NCBI RefSeq assembly: GCF_002407605.1
Contig: NZ_NXGV01000005.1
Coordinates: 124,001 to 188,000 of the forward strand
Source: Marinobacter sp. ANT_B65
GTDB lineage: Bacteria > Pseudomonadota > Gammaproteobacteria > Pseudomonadales > Oleiphilaceae
Reading direction: 5' to 3'
Length of the DNA: 64,000 bases
The notes under the pieces were generated by a model, which worked only from the letters and a program-made list of their open reading frames with translations, did not search any database and had not been told where the DNA came from. Both the position numbers and the translations under genes were made by a program. Positions 28,014 through 37,733 of this stretch are shown here, piece after piece (the stretch's first letter is position 1; every line of letters starts with the position of its first letter).

Positions 28014-31000
28014 ATGGATCCGAAAGAACGTCGCAGCAGCCCTCGCAAACCCATCAAACTTGCTGCCCAGATTGTTCTGGGTACTGGTGAGACTTTACCG
28101 TGTCAGGTTGCAGATTTTTGCCCTGAAGGCTTGTTTGTCCGTTATTCCGGCGAGACATCCCTTAAGCTTGAGCGGGTTTTTGCTTCAGGTACGCCACCTG
28201 AGCTGATCGTGCGTTTTCGGGACCCGGATGGAAAGCGCCGGCATGAGCTCCATGTCAGCATTGTCCGTCGCATTGATGGCGCTATGGGCGTTAATTTCAC
28301 ACGTACCAACCCGGAAGCCGTTGCGGCAATGCTGCAACAGTGTGGCGGTTCCAATACTCAGGACCGTGCATCATTGCGTGCCCCGAGTGAGCGGGTACAG
28401 TTTGTCCTGCATCAGTCTGCACGTGCGCTTATACAGCATATCGAACCGCTCATGGACGCTTGTTTCGTGCAAATGGGAACGGCGCTGCGAGATGCTGCCC
28501 ACGAGGCCAAGAGCGACCAGCAGGCAAATGAGCTGATGGATTTTTCGGGCCAGGTTCAGACCCGGCAACGGGTAATATGGCATCAGATAGCGCGCAATCT
28601 GGAATCCCCCCTCAAGCCTTCCCCCAAAGGCTTTCCCGGTTCAGAACTTTCGATGGTGGACAAGGGTGAGTTTGAAGACTGGCTGACAATCCGGGTTATG
28701 GTTACCAAGGCTGACACCCTGTACCGCAAAGATCTGTTGCAGTTGAAGCTTCGCCTGGACAAGCTTGGTATCGCTAACGCGACCGGGCACCATAACCCTC
28801 TGGGTCCGTCACTTGTATGCGAGTCGTTTCATTCAGGGTTGAGCCAGCTCAAGGCCTCCAGGGAAGTTGAAAAGATCTGCCTGAAGGTGTTTGAACAGTC
28901 TGTACTGCTTCATCTGGGGCCGCTATACCAAGAACTGAACAATATCCTGATCCGTCATGGCGTGTTACCCGAGCTGGATCTTAGCAAGTATCTCAGTGAG
29001 CACACCGCTGGAAGCTCCCTGAACAAAACGGTTCCGGCTCAGAAGCCAGAAGCCGGAAAGCCCAGTGAGCCTGTCCAGGCCATGTCAAAACCGGCAACCG
29101 CTGCGCCAGTGCACCGGGATTCTTCAGGTGCCGGTGCGGTGCCGTCGAAGCCCGCGCCTGTAGGTCGCGATACCGGGCCTGGGAAAACACGCCTGGGTAG
29201 TGAGTTCAGGAGCTATGCTCAGGCAGCGCAAACAGCGTTTGCAACCGTGCGGAATCTGCTTGGTACTCTTGCTGCCAGTCGGGCAGTTCGCGGTGAGGCT
29301 GAGCCAGAGCCTTTCCCTGTCAACGCAGTGCCGATGTCTTCGGGTGAGTTGCAGCGCGAGCTTCAGCAGCTTCAGACTGAACCCGTTGTCAGTACCACTA
29401 ATGTTATCCCACTGCGTGAGAGGGTGGTGGGGAAAGTCCGCGAGAGTGGTGCAAAAAAACTGGATGTTGAGCAGCAGAGTACACTTGATGTTGTTGACCG
29501 TTTCTTTAACTCGGTTACTGAAAGCCCCAAGCTGAGTGAATATGCCCAGAGACGGATGCGGCAGCTTGAAGTGCCGGTTCTCAAAGTTGTCATGCGTGAC
29601 CCGGCCTTTTTTGATGACAAAAACAGCCCTGTCAGGGGGGTGATGAACCGACTGGCCCAGCTTGGTATCAAGGGTGGCCGGCTCAACCCGGTCGTTCAGC
29701 GCCGTGTCGATGAGCTTATCCAGCGTATTACCTCGGAATTTGAGCAGGATGTAGGGGTGTTTGAGCAGACGGTTCAGGAACTCGACGATCTGATTGATCG
29801 CCAGAACCTGGTTTACCGTCGGAATGTTGAACGGGTAACCGCTGCAGCGGAGGGCGCCCAGAAAGTTTCAGAGTCCAAGACTGCGGTTGCAGATGTGCTC
29901 AACCGGAAACTTGCGGGACGAAAGGTACCAAAAGCAGTGCTAAGCCTGCTTGAGGGTGGCTGGCAGGATTTGTTGTCGCTGACCTGGATCCGTCAGGGAC
30001 CGGACAGCCAGGTCTGGCAGGACTATCTCTCGGTTGTTGATTCATTGCTGGTGTTTGCAGAGGACCCTGCCAGCACAGTGAACCTGCCAGAGTTGCTCCG
30101 GGTTATACAGGACGGCCTGGCGTCGATTTCAAGCAACCATATGCCGTCAGCCCAGATACGTGATGAGTTGAAGCAGTTTCTGGTGCGCAGTTCGGATAAA
30201 CCACCGGAAATGGTGGAGGTGCCGCTGCCAGCGACTGACAAGGATATCAAGCAGTCCCTGTCAGAACGCGAACAGCGTAGTCTTCAGCGTTGGATGAACC
30301 GGGCTCAGAAGCTTCGGACTGGTGATTGGCTGCGGGATCAGGAAAAGCCCGACGAGCCGCAGTATATCCGTCTTGTCTGGGTGGCCCGAGGGTTCAGCCG
30401 GTTTGTTTTTGTGAATCATCAGGGTATGCGGGTTGTAGAGCTTGATCTGGAAGCCCTGGCTCGCCATATGCGCAAAGGCGTAATTGTGCCTGACGGTCAG
30501 TACGAACGGCCACTGGTGGATGAAAGCATCGACCGCATGGTGCGTAAGGTCTATGACCAGTTGTCTTGGGCTTCTACCCATGACGAGCTGACCGGCCTCC
30601 TCGGTCGCCGTGAGTTTGAACGGACGCTTGATCAGCAACTGGCCCGGCGGGAAGACGAGCGCTCGCTGTTACGGCTGGATTTACGCAACTTCCGTCTTTT
30701 GAACGATACTGCGGGCTATCAGGCCGGAGATGACACGCTGAAAAATGTCGCCGACATGCTGCGCAAGCATGTGGGCGGCGGAATGCCCCTGGCCCGGCTT
30801 GCGGGAAATGAATTTGGCATGCTGGTGCCGGCTGAGAACGCAGGCGATGTAGCTCGCGATCTGATTGCAACTATAGAGGGCACAGAGTTTGTCCATGGTA
30901 GCAGTAGCTATAGTTTGTCCGCCAGTGTAGGTATGGTGCCAGAGCTGCCAGGCCTGGTCAGTGCTGAGCGCTGGCTGAGAGCGTCCGAACAGGCATTGAG

Positions 31001-31826
31001 TGCGTCCAGACAGAAAGGGCATGGAAAAGTCGCAGAATATACGCTGGGTGCGGATGATCAGGCACGTCAGGAACAGATTGCGGCCAAGGTAGCGAGCCTT
31101 GGTGATCTGGATGAAGAGCGGATGCTGCTGCGTTGTCAGAAGATTATCCCCTTGCACAGCCGCACTAACATGGCAGCTCAGTATGAAGTCCTGATCAGTA
31201 TGTACGACGATGCAGGTGCCTTGATTACTGGCCGTGACTTTGTACGTATGGCTGAACGCTATGACCGCATGCAAGCCGTTGATCGCTGGGTTGTCGGCCA
31301 TATGCTGGACTGGTTGCGGGTGCAGGCGCCGGATCCTCGTGATCTTGGTGGGGTGTGTATTAACCTGTCCGGTTACTCACTGAATGACCAGTCGTTGCTT
31401 GAATACATTTATGAAAAATTAAGCGATAACGACGCGCCCATTGAGCGCCTGTGGTTTGAAGTAACCGAAGCCTCTGCCATTAATGACATGGAAGCAGTAG
31501 CGGACTTTATCCTCGAGATGAAAGAGCTGGGGTGCAGATTCTGTCTTGGAAACGTCGGTAGCGGCCCCAATTCCTTTGAGTTCATGCGCTCACTTCCGGT
31601 TGATCTGATCAAGATAGACAGTGCTTTTACCAGCCAGCTCAATACCAGCGAAACCGATCGTGCAATGGTGCAGTCCATGGTGGATATGGCGCACTATATG
31701 GATCGGGAAGTGATTGCTGGCCAGGTTGAGTCACGCGATGTTCTGGATACGTTGAGGCAGTTGGGCGTGGATTACGCTCAGGGTTTTGTGATCGAAAAAC
31801 CCCGTTCGCTCGACAGTCTTAACTGA
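28014..31826 (+). CDS. PilZ-DUF1631-GGDEF-EAL c-di-GMP signalling protein, degenerate catalytic motifs
   Basis: This 1270-residue protein starts at ATG 28014 behind CAGGT. Residues 1-95 look like a PilZ c-di-GMP-binding domain (ERRSSPRKPIKLAAQI, then a CPEGLFVR strand and GVNF). A long helical middle of about 125-850 resembles DUF1631, with a low-complexity Pro/Ala linker near 330-400. A GGDEF domain follows (STHDELTGLLGRREFERTL), but its signature is AGNEF at 930-934. The EAL domain begins YEVL (E1058) and has NLSGYSLND and WFEVTEAS, but the canonical DDFG is G1179-N-V-G1182 and AEGVE is AGQVE. Synthase activity seems lost and hydrolase activity doubtful, so it probably senses c-di-GMP. No signal peptide or membrane segment is seen. 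Confidence 0.82.
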   Translation: MDPKERRSSPRKPIKLAAQIVLGTGETLPCQVADFCPEGLFVRYSGETSLKLERVFASGTPPELIVRFRDPDGKRRHELHVSIVRRIDGAMGVNFTRTNPEAVAAMLQQCGGSNTQDRASLRAPSERVQFVLHQSARALIQHIEPLMDACFVQMGTALRDAAHEAKSDQQANELMDFSGQVQTRQRVIWHQIARNLESPLKPSPKGFPGSELSMVDKGEFEDWLTIRVMVTKADTLYRKDLLQLKLRLDKLGIANATGHHNPLGPSLVCESFHSGLSQLKASREVEKICLKVFEQSVLLHLGPLYQELNNILIRHGVLPELDLSKYLSEHTAGSSLNKTVPAQKPEAGKPSEPVQAMSKPATAAPVHRDSSGAGAVPSKPAPVGRDTGPGKTRLGSEFRSYAQAAQTAFATVRNLLGTLAASRAVRGEAEPEPFPVNAVPMSSGELQRELQQLQTEPVVSTTNVIPLRERVVGKVRESGAKKLDVEQQSTLDVVDRFFNSVTESPKLSEYAQRRMRQLEVPVLKVVMRDPAFFDDKNSPVRGVMNRLAQLGIKGGRLNPVVQRRVDELIQRITSEFEQDVGVFEQTVQELDDLIDRQNLVYRRNVERVTAAAEGAQKVSESKTAVADVLNRKLAGRKVPKAVLSLLEGGWQDLLSLTWIRQGPDSQVWQDYLSVVDSLLVFAEDPASTVNLPELLRVIQDGLASISSNHMPSAQIRDELKQFLVRSSDKPPEMVEVPLPATDKDIKQSLSEREQRSLQRWMNRAQKLRTGDWLRDQEKPDEPQYIRLVWVARGFSRFVFVNHQGMRVVELDLEALARHMRKGVIVPDGQYERPLVDESIDRMVRKVYDQLSWASTHDELTGLLGRREFERTLDQQLARREDERSLLRLDLRNFRLLNDTAGYQAGDDTLKNVADMLRKHVGGGMPLARLAGNEFGMLVPAENAGDVARDLIATIEGTEFVHGSSSYSLSASVGMVPELPGLVSAERWLRASEQALSASRQKGHGKVAEYTLGADDQARQEQIAAKVASLGDLDEERMLLRCQKIIPLHSRTNMAAQYEVLISMYDDAGALITGRDFVRMAERYDRMQAVDRWVVGHMLDWLRVQAPDPRDLGGVCINLSGYSLNDQSLLEYIYEKLSDNDAPIERLWFEVTEASAINDMEAVADFILEMKELGCRFCLGNVGSGPNSFEFMRSLPVDLIKIDSAFTSQLNTSETDRAMVQSMVDMAHYMDREVIAGQVESRDVLDTLRQLGVDYAQGFVIEKPRSLDSLN

Positions 31827-31866
31827 TTTTCCCCGAACCTCCTCTAACCCACGGCGCGCTCCAGCT

Positions 31867-32733
31867 ATGTCAAAACGTCACCCGATTATTGCTGTGACCG
31901 GTTCGTCCGGCGCAGGTACCAGCACTACCGGTCATATATTCCGGCGTATGTTTGCTGGTGAGGGTCTGGTTGCCGCTATGGTCAGTGGTGACAGTTTTCA
32001 CCGCTATAACCGGGAACAGATGGCGCGACTTGCAGCTAAAGGCCAGTTTGGTGAGCGCAATCACTTTGCCCTGGCCGCTAATCATATCGATAAGCTGGAG
32101 GCGCTGTTTTATGACTACAGCCATACCGGCAACGGGCGTTATCGTCAGTATGTTCATGATGAAGACCGGGCCTTGCAGACAGAGGGGCACAAACCTGGCA
32201 CGTTCACGGCCTGGGGCTCGCTACAGCCGGACACTGATCTTCTGTTCTATGAAGGACTGCACGGGGCGGTGGTGAGTGAGGCGTTCAATATTGCCCAGTA
32301 TGTGGACTTGCTTATTGGTGTGGTGCCCATTGTTAACCTTGAGTGGATCCAGAAGATTCACCGGGACACTCATCAGCGTGGCTACAGCGAGGAAGCAGTA
32401 GTCGCAACAATCATTAACCGGATGGACGATTACGTTCACGATATAGTCCCGCAGTTTTCACATACTCACATTAACTTCCAGCGTATCCCGCTGGTGGATA
32501 CTTCCAATCCGTTTGTTGTCCGGGATGTTCCCACGGAAGATGAGAGCATGCTGGTGATCCGTTTCCGGGATGCCGCCGAGGTTGATTTCTCTTATCTCTT
32601 GCAGGCTATACAGAACAGCACGCTTTCCCGGCACGACACTCTGGTTATTCCGGGCACAAAAATGGCGCTGGCCATGGACCTGATTGTAAGGCCCATGGTG
32701 CAGCGCCTGATTGCCCAGAAATCTTTTGCCTGA
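31867..32733 (+). CDS. prkB: Phosphoribulokinase-like protein (PrkB type)
   Basis: The 288-residue product has a P-loop GSSGAGTSTTGHIF near the N-terminus and the phosphoribulokinase segments SGDSFHRYNREQM, ERNHFALAANHIDKLEALF and FYEGLHGAV, with VDLLIGVVPIVNLEWIQKI. Bacterial phosphoribulokinases of this class also occur where there is no Calvin cycle, as with Escherichia coli PrkB next to an osmC-like gene and crp. Here too an osmC-like gene and vfr (crp) lie within 3 kb, which supports the PrkB assignment rather than carbon fixation. No Rubisco gene is in the window. The physiological substrate is uncertain. Confidence 0.88.
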   Translation: MSKRHPIIAVTGSSGAGTSTTGHIFRRMFAGEGLVAAMVSGDSFHRYNREQMARLAAKGQFGERNHFALAANHIDKLEALFYDYSHTGNGRYRQYVHDEDRALQTEGHKPGTFTAWGSLQPDTDLLFYEGLHGAVVSEAFNIAQYVDLLIGVVPIVNLEWIQKIHRDTHQRGYSEEAVVATIINRMDDYVHDIVPQFSHTHINFQRIPLVDTSNPFVVRDVPTEDESMLVIRFRDAAEVDFSYLLQAIQNSTLSRHDTLVIPGTKMALAMDLIVRPMVQRLIAQKSFA

Positions 32734-32761
32734 TGCCTTCAGATTTCCAGTACTGCCCTTA

Positions 32762-33556
32762 CTATTCGACGTTACGGGAGTAGAAAATCTCCAGCATTTC
32801 CCGGCGCAGGCGATCTTCGATGGATTGCGCTACCTGCGGATCCAGGTCGCTGGCGTTTACTCCGAACACATAGTTATCCAGGTTGAAATCCTTAAGCATC
32901 ATCTTGGTATGGAAAAGATTTTCCTGGTAAACATTCACATCGATCATCTGATAGGCATTCTGTGTATCTTCGGTCAGATAGTTCTGAATCGAGTTGATAT
33001 TGTGATCGATGTAGTGCTTGGTTCCGTCCACATCACGGGTAAATCCGCGAATACGATAGTCGACGGTAACCACGTCGGAATCGAAGCTGTGAATCAGATA
33101 GTTCAGTACCTTCAGGGGCGAGATCAGACCACAGGTTGAGACATCTATGTCGGCCCGGAAGGTGCTGATGCCTTCGTGAGGATGGCTCTCTGGGTAGGTG
33201 TGCACGGTAACGTGGCTTTTGTCCAGGTGGGCTACGATGGTGTCTGGAAACGGCCCGGGGGATTCTTCGTTATCAGGCTCTTTGCCGCCGCTCAATTCGT
33301 GCTCAGCGATCAGCATAGTGACTGATGCACCATGAGGCTCATAGTCCTGGCGGGCGATGTTGAGAATGTTTGCGCCGATGATTTTGACGACGTCGGTCAG
33401 GATCTGGGTCAGACGCTCTGCATTGTACATCTCGTCAATGTAATCAATATAGGCTTCGCGTTGCTCTTCAGTCTGCGCGTAACAGATGTCGTAGATGTTG
33501 AAGCTCAGGGATTTGGTCAGGTTGTTGAAACCGTGCAACTGGAGTTTTGGTTCCAT
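32762..33556 (-). CDS. speD: S-adenosylmethionine decarboxylase proenzyme
   Basis: SpeD makes decarboxylated SAM for spermidine synthesis. The 264-residue proenzyme is the Escherichia coli type. It should self-cleave between K113 and S114 ([17 protein letters not shown]), the Ser becoming the essential pyruvoyl group. The following [16 protein letters not shown] segment carries the expected catalytic Cys. In Pseudomonas speD is also beside the osmC-like gene and vfr. No speE is adjacent here. Confidence 0.96.
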   Translation of the reverse strand: MEPKLQLHGFNNLTKSLSFNIYDICYAQTEEQREAYIDYIDEMYNAERLTQILTDVVKIIGANILNIARQDYEPHGASVTMLIAEHELSGGKEPDNEESPGPFPDTIVAHLDKSHVTVHTYPESHPHEGISTFRADIDVSTCGLISPLKVLNYLIHSFDSDVVTVDYRIRGFTRDVDGTKHYIDHNINSIQNYLTEDTQNAYQMIDVNVYQENLFHTKMMLKDFNLDNYVFGVNASDLDPQVAQSIEDRLRREMLEIFYSRNVE

Positions 33557-33726
33557 GCTCAGCCCCTCCGGATAATGGAGATGAATGACGGCAGGGCACG
33601 CAATACATGCTCTGCATAGGCCGCCACCGACTACTGACCAGGTTGTTCACCTTTTGCGCAGACCGGCGGAGAAAGGGCGGTATTATGCACGCCCCATCCG
33701 CTATTGAATAGTGTTGTGAGTACAGC

Positions 33727-34149
33727 TTATTCCACGTTGTGTATTTCGTGGCTGTGGGTGATTTCTACGCCTGCCTGTTCAAGCATGATTGAGGCGGAGC
33801 AATACTTCTCGGCTGACAGGCTTACGGCACGCTTTACCTGATTTTCCTTGAGGTTGCGGCCGGTCACCACAAAATGAAGATGGATCTTTGTAAACACCGA
33901 AGGTATGGCGTCCGCCCGCTCTGCTTCCAGTTCGGCATGGCAGGCTGTGACATCCTGCCGGCTTTTTTTCAGGATGCTCATAACATCAAATGATGAACAG
34001 CCCCCAAGGCCCATCAGCAGCATTTCCATGGGGCGGGGCCCCAGGTTTTCGCCGCCATGATCGGGGGGGCCGTCCAGTTGCACTGAGTGTCCGGTGCCAC
34101 TGGTGGCCCGGAAGCTGGCGTTGCCTGTCCAGTCGACGGTTGCTTTCAT
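33727..34149 (-). CDS. OsmC/YhfA family protein
   Basis: This 140-residue protein is the YhfA-type branch of the OsmC family. The two redox cysteines are C51 (GLGGCSSFDVMSIL) and C117 (SAEKYCSASIM), as in OsmC/Ohr peroxidases. The NLGPRPMEMLLMGL segment is typical. It starts at ATG 34149 behind AGGAG, ten bases away. Known members reduce organic peroxides, though YhfA itself is poorly characterised. It is divergent from vfr, an arrangement shared with Pseudomonas and Escherichia coli. Confidence 0.9.
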   Translation of the reverse strand: MKATVDWTGNASFRATSGTGHSVQLDGPPDHGGENLGPRPMEMLLMGLGGCSSFDVMSILKKSRQDVTACHAELEAERADAIPSVFTKIHLHFVVTGRNLKENQVKRAVSLSAEKYCSASIMLEQAGVEITHSHEIHNVE

Positions 34150-34287
34150 GAAAGGTGATCTCCTGTTGAACAGGGGCGGGCGTTGGCTGGCCCCGGGATA
34201 TACGGTTTAGGCGAGATGCTAGCACAACCCGGGTATACTGACAGTTGACTGTGCTCGTTCAGGATACATCTTGTTTCCTGTTTCCAG

Positions 34288-34316
34288 TTGCCCGAAGCAT
34301 GCCTTCTTGCTATAAG
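34288..34316 (+). promoter_or_regulatory. Probable promoter of vfr
   Basis: TTGCCC (34288-34293) and TATAAG (34311-34316) are separated by 17 bases, about 100 bases before the vfr start. It lies in the divergent 264-base gap with the osmC-like gene. I saw no clear TGTGA-N6-TCACA autoregulatory site. Confidence 0.45.
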
Positions 34317-34413
34317 TCACTAGGATTTGTACAAAAAAATGAGCCCGCAGGGAAAGCCGGGTGAATAACAAACATCGGAACCCGCCAGTATTTGAGGAGG
34401 CACGACTCGCATT

Positions 34414-35055
34414 ATGGCTACTATCGTCAAGCCGGTTGAGCAGAAGACCAAACATCTCGATTATTTTCTTTCGCAGTGTCATCGTCGCCGGTATCCGGCC
34501 AAGAGCACCATTATTTACGCAGGTGACAAAAGCGACTCCCTCTTTTACATCGTCAAGGGTTCCGTCACGGTTATCATCGAAGACGATGATGGCCGTGAGA
34601 TGATCATGGCTTACCTCAATGCAGGGGATTTCTTCGGCGAGATGGGGCTGTTCGACAATATGGATTCCCGCAGCGCCTGGGTGAAGGCTAAAACCGAATG
34701 TGAGGTTGCGGAGATAAGCTACCCGAAATTCCGGGAAATAGCCCAGCAGGATCTCGGGGTACTCTACTTTATCGGCGAACAGATGGCCTCACGGTTGCGC
34801 CAGACGACACGTAAAGTCGGCGACCTGGCTTTTCTGGACGTCACCGGGCGGGTTGCCCGTACCTTGCTGGACTTGTGCAAGGAGCCAGACGCCATGACTC
34901 ACCCTGATGGTATGCAGATAAAGATTACCCGTCAGGAAATCGGCCGTATTGTGGGTTGTTCCCGGGAAATGGTAGGCAGGGTCCTGAAGACTCTCGAAGA
35001 TCAGGGGCTGGTCAGAGTGAAAGGCAAAACCATGGTGGTGTTCGGTACCCGATGA
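34414..35055 (+). CDS. vfr: cAMP-activated global regulator Vfr (CRP)
   Basis: The 213-residue product is almost collinear with Pseudomonas Vfr. The cAMP-binding domain has [19 protein letters not shown] and [10 protein letters not shown], and the phosphate-cassette region [16 protein letters not shown]. The hinge and helix-turn-helix read [20 protein letters not shown] and [20 protein letters not shown]. It ends [12 protein letters not shown] exactly as in Vfr. The ATG at 34414 is 13 bases after AGGAGG, somewhat far, but no better in-frame start exists. It regulates many genes by cAMP binding. It converges on modC with only 32 bases between. Confidence 0.95.
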   Translation: MATIVKPVEQKTKHLDYFLSQCHRRRYPAKSTIIYAGDKSDSLFYIVKGSVTVIIEDDDGREMIMAYLNAGDFFGEMGLFDNMDSRSAWVKAKTECEVAEISYPKFREIAQQDLGVLYFIGEQMASRLRQTTRKVGDLAFLDVTGRVARTLLDLCKEPDAMTHPDGMQIKITRQEIGRIVGCSREMVGRVLKTLEDQGLVRVKGKTMVVFGTR

Positions 35056-35087
35056 GTCAATGTGGAGTTCCTGCATCAGAAGCTCCG

Positions 35088-36164
35088 TCAGTCAACAATT
35101 GCTACAGACTTTACCTGCATCCACAGCCGCTGCCCGGGCGCAAGAGCCAGGGTATGTACGGCTCGCGAGGTCAGGCGTGAGAGAAAGGGCGTTTGCCCAG
35201 CGAGCAGGCGTACCATGGAGATACCCGGACATACATCTGAAGCGACTTCGTCTACGATGGCGGGCAGCAGATTCTGAATACTCTGATCGGTTTGTTTGCT
35301 CCTGGCCAGGCTGATGTCCCTTGCCAGCACCTGCAAGCGGATGCTTTTCCCGATTTCCATGCCTTCAGCCCGCACCCAGAGGTGTCCCCCCGTGAAATCT
35401 GCGCGGCACAGGTGCCAGCGATCGTCACGTTCTGATATGCGGGCGTCGAGAATAACCCCCGCATCTTCCTCAAGCCCGAAAGGCTGGTCTGTACGCGCCA
35501 TGATCTGTTGCAGAGGGCCTTCGGCAACCACCTGCCCTTTACCCATTATCACAATATGGTCTGCCAGCCTGGCGACTTCTGCTGTTGAGTGGGAAACATA
35601 GAGTATAGGAATGGCCAGGTTGTCCCGCAGAGCTTCCAGATAGGGCATGATTTCCTGCTTGCTGGTCTGGTCGAGGGCGGACAGAGGCTCGTCCATCAGG
35701 AGCAGTCTGGGGCTGGTCAGCAGTGCCCGGGCGATAGCCACACGCTGACGTTCACCGCCAGAGAGCTTATCGGGCATACGCTCAAGCAGCCGGGAAAGGC
35801 CGAGCCATTCTGTGGCCTGGTCGAAGGAAATCTGACGATCACTTTGCGGTATGCGCCGGTACCCGTACATCAGGTTGCGCTTTACTGAAAGGTGAGGGAA
35901 CAGGCCGGTTTCCTGAAATACATAGGCTAAAGGCCGCTGGTGAACCGGACGGCTGCCCGTCTCGCTCTGCCATTCAACTCCATTTACACACATAGCGCCT
36001 GTCGCCACCTGCAAGCCGGCCATACAGCGAAGCAGTGTTGTTTTGCCGCAACCGGAATGCCCAAATAGCGCGGTGAGCCCGCTACCCGGCAAGTCCAGAT
36101 CGACATCCAGTGTAAATGTTCCGAAGTTGCAGCAGAAACGTGCCTGTATTCCTGAAGCCGTCAT
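35088..36164 (-). CDS. modC: Molybdate ABC transporter ATP-binding protein
   Basis: The 358-residue ATPase energises molybdate uptake. It has Walker A GHSGCGKTT, Q-loop VFQETGLFPHLSV, signature LSGGERQRVAIARALL, Walker B LLLMDEPLSALD and H-loop YVSHS. The C-terminal third, from about 290, is the molybdopterin-binding (TOBE/MOP) domain, starting ISLARSKQTDQSIQNLLPA. It starts at ATG 36164, sharing a base with the modB stop (TAATG), so translation is coupled. Confidence 0.95.
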   Translation of the reverse strand: MTASGIQARFCCNFGTFTLDVDLDLPGSGLTALFGHSGCGKTTLLRCMAGLQVATGAMCVNGVEWQSETGSRPVHQRPLAYVFQETGLFPHLSVKRNLMYGYRRIPQSDRQISFDQATEWLGLSRLLERMPDKLSGGERQRVAIARALLTSPRLLLMDEPLSALDQTSKQEIMPYLEALRDNLAIPILYVSHSTAEVARLADHIVIMGKGQVVAEGPLQQIMARTDQPFGLEEDAGVILDARISERDDRWHLCRADFTGGHLWVRAEGMEIGKSIRLQVLARDISLARSKQTDQSIQNLLPAIVDEVASDVCPGISMVRLLAGQTPFLSRLTSRAVHTLALAPGQRLWMQVKSVAIVD

Positions 36165-36841
36165 TATTTCACCAGCCCTGGCTGCAGCCGGCCATTGAGT
36201 GAATACAGTACTACGAGCACCACAAAGGAAAACACAACCATTCCAGCTGCCAGCCAGTGGGCCTGGGCGTATTCCAGAGACTCTACGTGGTCGTATATAG
36301 CCACAGAGAGCACTTTGGTTTCACCGGGGATGTTGCCTCCGATCATTAATACTACGCCAAACTCGCCGATGGTATGGGCAAATGTGAGAACGCCGGCGGT
36401 AAGAAAACCGGGGCGGGCCAGAGGAAGAACAATGGAGAAAAAGCGATCCCGGGGTGAAGCGCGGAGGGTGGATGCTACCTCAAGAAGTTGCTGGTTAATG
36501 GATCCGAATGCGTTTTGCAGAGGCTGAACAGTAAAGGGTAGTGAATAGATGACCGATGCAATCACAAGCCCCTCGAAGGTGAATGGCAGCAAACCCAGGC
36601 CCAGCTGCTCGGTGAGCTGGCCGACCATGCCCTTGGGACCCATGAGCACCAGAAGATAAAAGCCGAGAACTGTAGGCGGCAATACCAGGGGTAAAGCAAC
36701 GATTGCTGCAACAGGTTGCCTTACCCAATGGTTGCTGCGGGCCAGCCACCAGGCGACAGGCGTGCCCACCACGAGGAGCACTGCGGTGGTAAGGCCTGCA
36801 AGTTTCAGGGTCAGCCATACTGGCTCCCAGTATATGTCCAT
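36164..36841 (-). CDS. modB: Molybdate ABC transporter permease
   Basis: The 225-residue integral membrane protein has about five hydrophobic segments and the EAA loop region (LLEVASTLRASPRDRFFSIV) that contacts ModC. TVLGFYLLVLMGPKG and HTIGEFGVVLMIGGNIPGET are typical of ModB and sulfate-type permeases. It lies between modA and modC in one operon, 19 bases after modA. Confidence 0.95.
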   Translation of the reverse strand: MDIYWEPVWLTLKLAGLTTAVLLVVGTPVAWWLARSNHWVRQPVAAIVALPLVLPPTVLGFYLLVLMGPKGMVGQLTEQLGLGLLPFTFEGLVIASVIYSLPFTVQPLQNAFGSINQQLLEVASTLRASPRDRFFSIVLPLARPGFLTAGVLTFAHTIGEFGVVLMIGGNIPGETKVLSVAIYDHVESLEYAQAHWLAAGMVVFSFVVLVVLYSLNGRLQPGLVK

Positions 36842-36860
36842 GTTATCTGCCGGTTACTGT

Positions 36861-37640
36861 TCAGTGTTCGGTTTCATAGCCCGAATTTTCGATGATGCTT
36901 CTGGCTATGTCACTGCGCAGGAATCTCAGCCATTGGCGCGCTGCATCATTATTCTCGCTGCGGCTCAGAAGGATAGCCTGCTGGTTAATAGGGGCATAGT
37001 GGCTTTGCGGAATCATCCATAGTGAGCCGTCTTCTTTACCCCAGCCGCGTACTTGTGAGAGGGCTACAAAACCTGCCTGGGCATTGGCGGTGGCCACAAA
37101 CTGAAAAGTCTGGGCAATGGAGTCGCCACGAACAAGGCGATCCTGCAATGGCTCCCAGAGGTATAACGAGGAGAGTACCTCCCTGGCGGCCAGGCCATAA
37201 GGTGCCGTTTTCGGGTTCGCAATAGCCAGCCGGGAAAAATCGCCAGATTCCAGCCAGGCCCTGGGGTCGTCAAACGTTCCAGGTACAGGGCTCCATAGCA
37301 CCAGCTTTCCTTTTGCATAGTTGAAACGGGTTCCTGCTACGCCCAGGCCATTCTTCTCAAGAAGCTCGGGGCGGCGGCTGTCGGCTGCAAGAAATACGTC
37401 GAATGGAGCGCCATTTTCTATTTGGGCATAGAGCTTCCCGGTGGATCCATAGCTTGCCACAGCTTCCAGCCCGGTAGCCCTGCCAAAGGCTGCAACAAGG
37501 TCACGGTTGGTGTCGGTAAAGTTGGCGGCTACGGCGATACGGACATCAGCTGCGTGCGCGAAACTGTTGAATGTCAGTAGCAGACAGAGCCATAGGCACA
37601 GGCGCACCCCTTCATGAGCGCTTTTTATGAGCAGTGACAT
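36861..37640 (-). CDS. modA: Molybdate-binding periplasmic protein
   Basis: The 259-residue solute-binding protein has a signal peptide ending at about AHA-ADV. The mature start VRIAVAANFTDTNRDLVAAF is the classic ModA motif, and SYGSTGKLYAQIENGAPFDV with FLAADSRRPELL gives the ligand residues (Ser, Asp). It is the first gene of modABC, and a ModE-like box overlaps its upstream region. A separate short ModE-like gene lies just upstream. Confidence 0.95.
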   Translation of the reverse strand: MSLLIKSAHEGVRLCLWLCLLLTFNSFAHAADVRIAVAANFTDTNRDLVAAFGRATGLEAVASYGSTGKLYAQIENGAPFDVFLAADSRRPELLEKNGLGVAGTRFNYAKGKLVLWSPVPGTFDDPRAWLESGDFSRLAIANPKTAPYGLAAREVLSSLYLWEPLQDRLVRGDSIAQTFQFVATANAQAGFVALSQVRGWGKEDGSLWMIPQSHYAPINQQAILLSRSENNDAARQWLRFLRSDIARSIIENSGYETEH

Positions 37641-37650
37641 GGGCTGATTT

Positions 37651-37674
37651 CCTTATATCCGGTTGTATATAACG
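37651..37674. promoter_or_regulatory. Candidate ModE-binding box upstream of modA
   Basis: Read on the minus strand the sequence is CCGTTATATAC, six bases, then ATATAAGG. That resembles the known ModE box, an inverted repeat built on CGTTATATA and TATAACG; one arm is perfect, the other has a mismatch. It ends 11 bases before the modA start codon, so binding would block the operon when molybdate is plentiful. Confidence 0.55.
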
Positions 37675-37733
37675 GTAAGGATGGTATCTCTGCCAGCGGC
37701 TGGACACAAGCGTAACCTGTTTGCCGACAGGTT

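Noticed and set aside
33557..33726. Small gene between speD and the osmC-like gene
   Set aside because: Short frames only, no ribosome site or conserved-looking sequence; likely just the speD promoter region.
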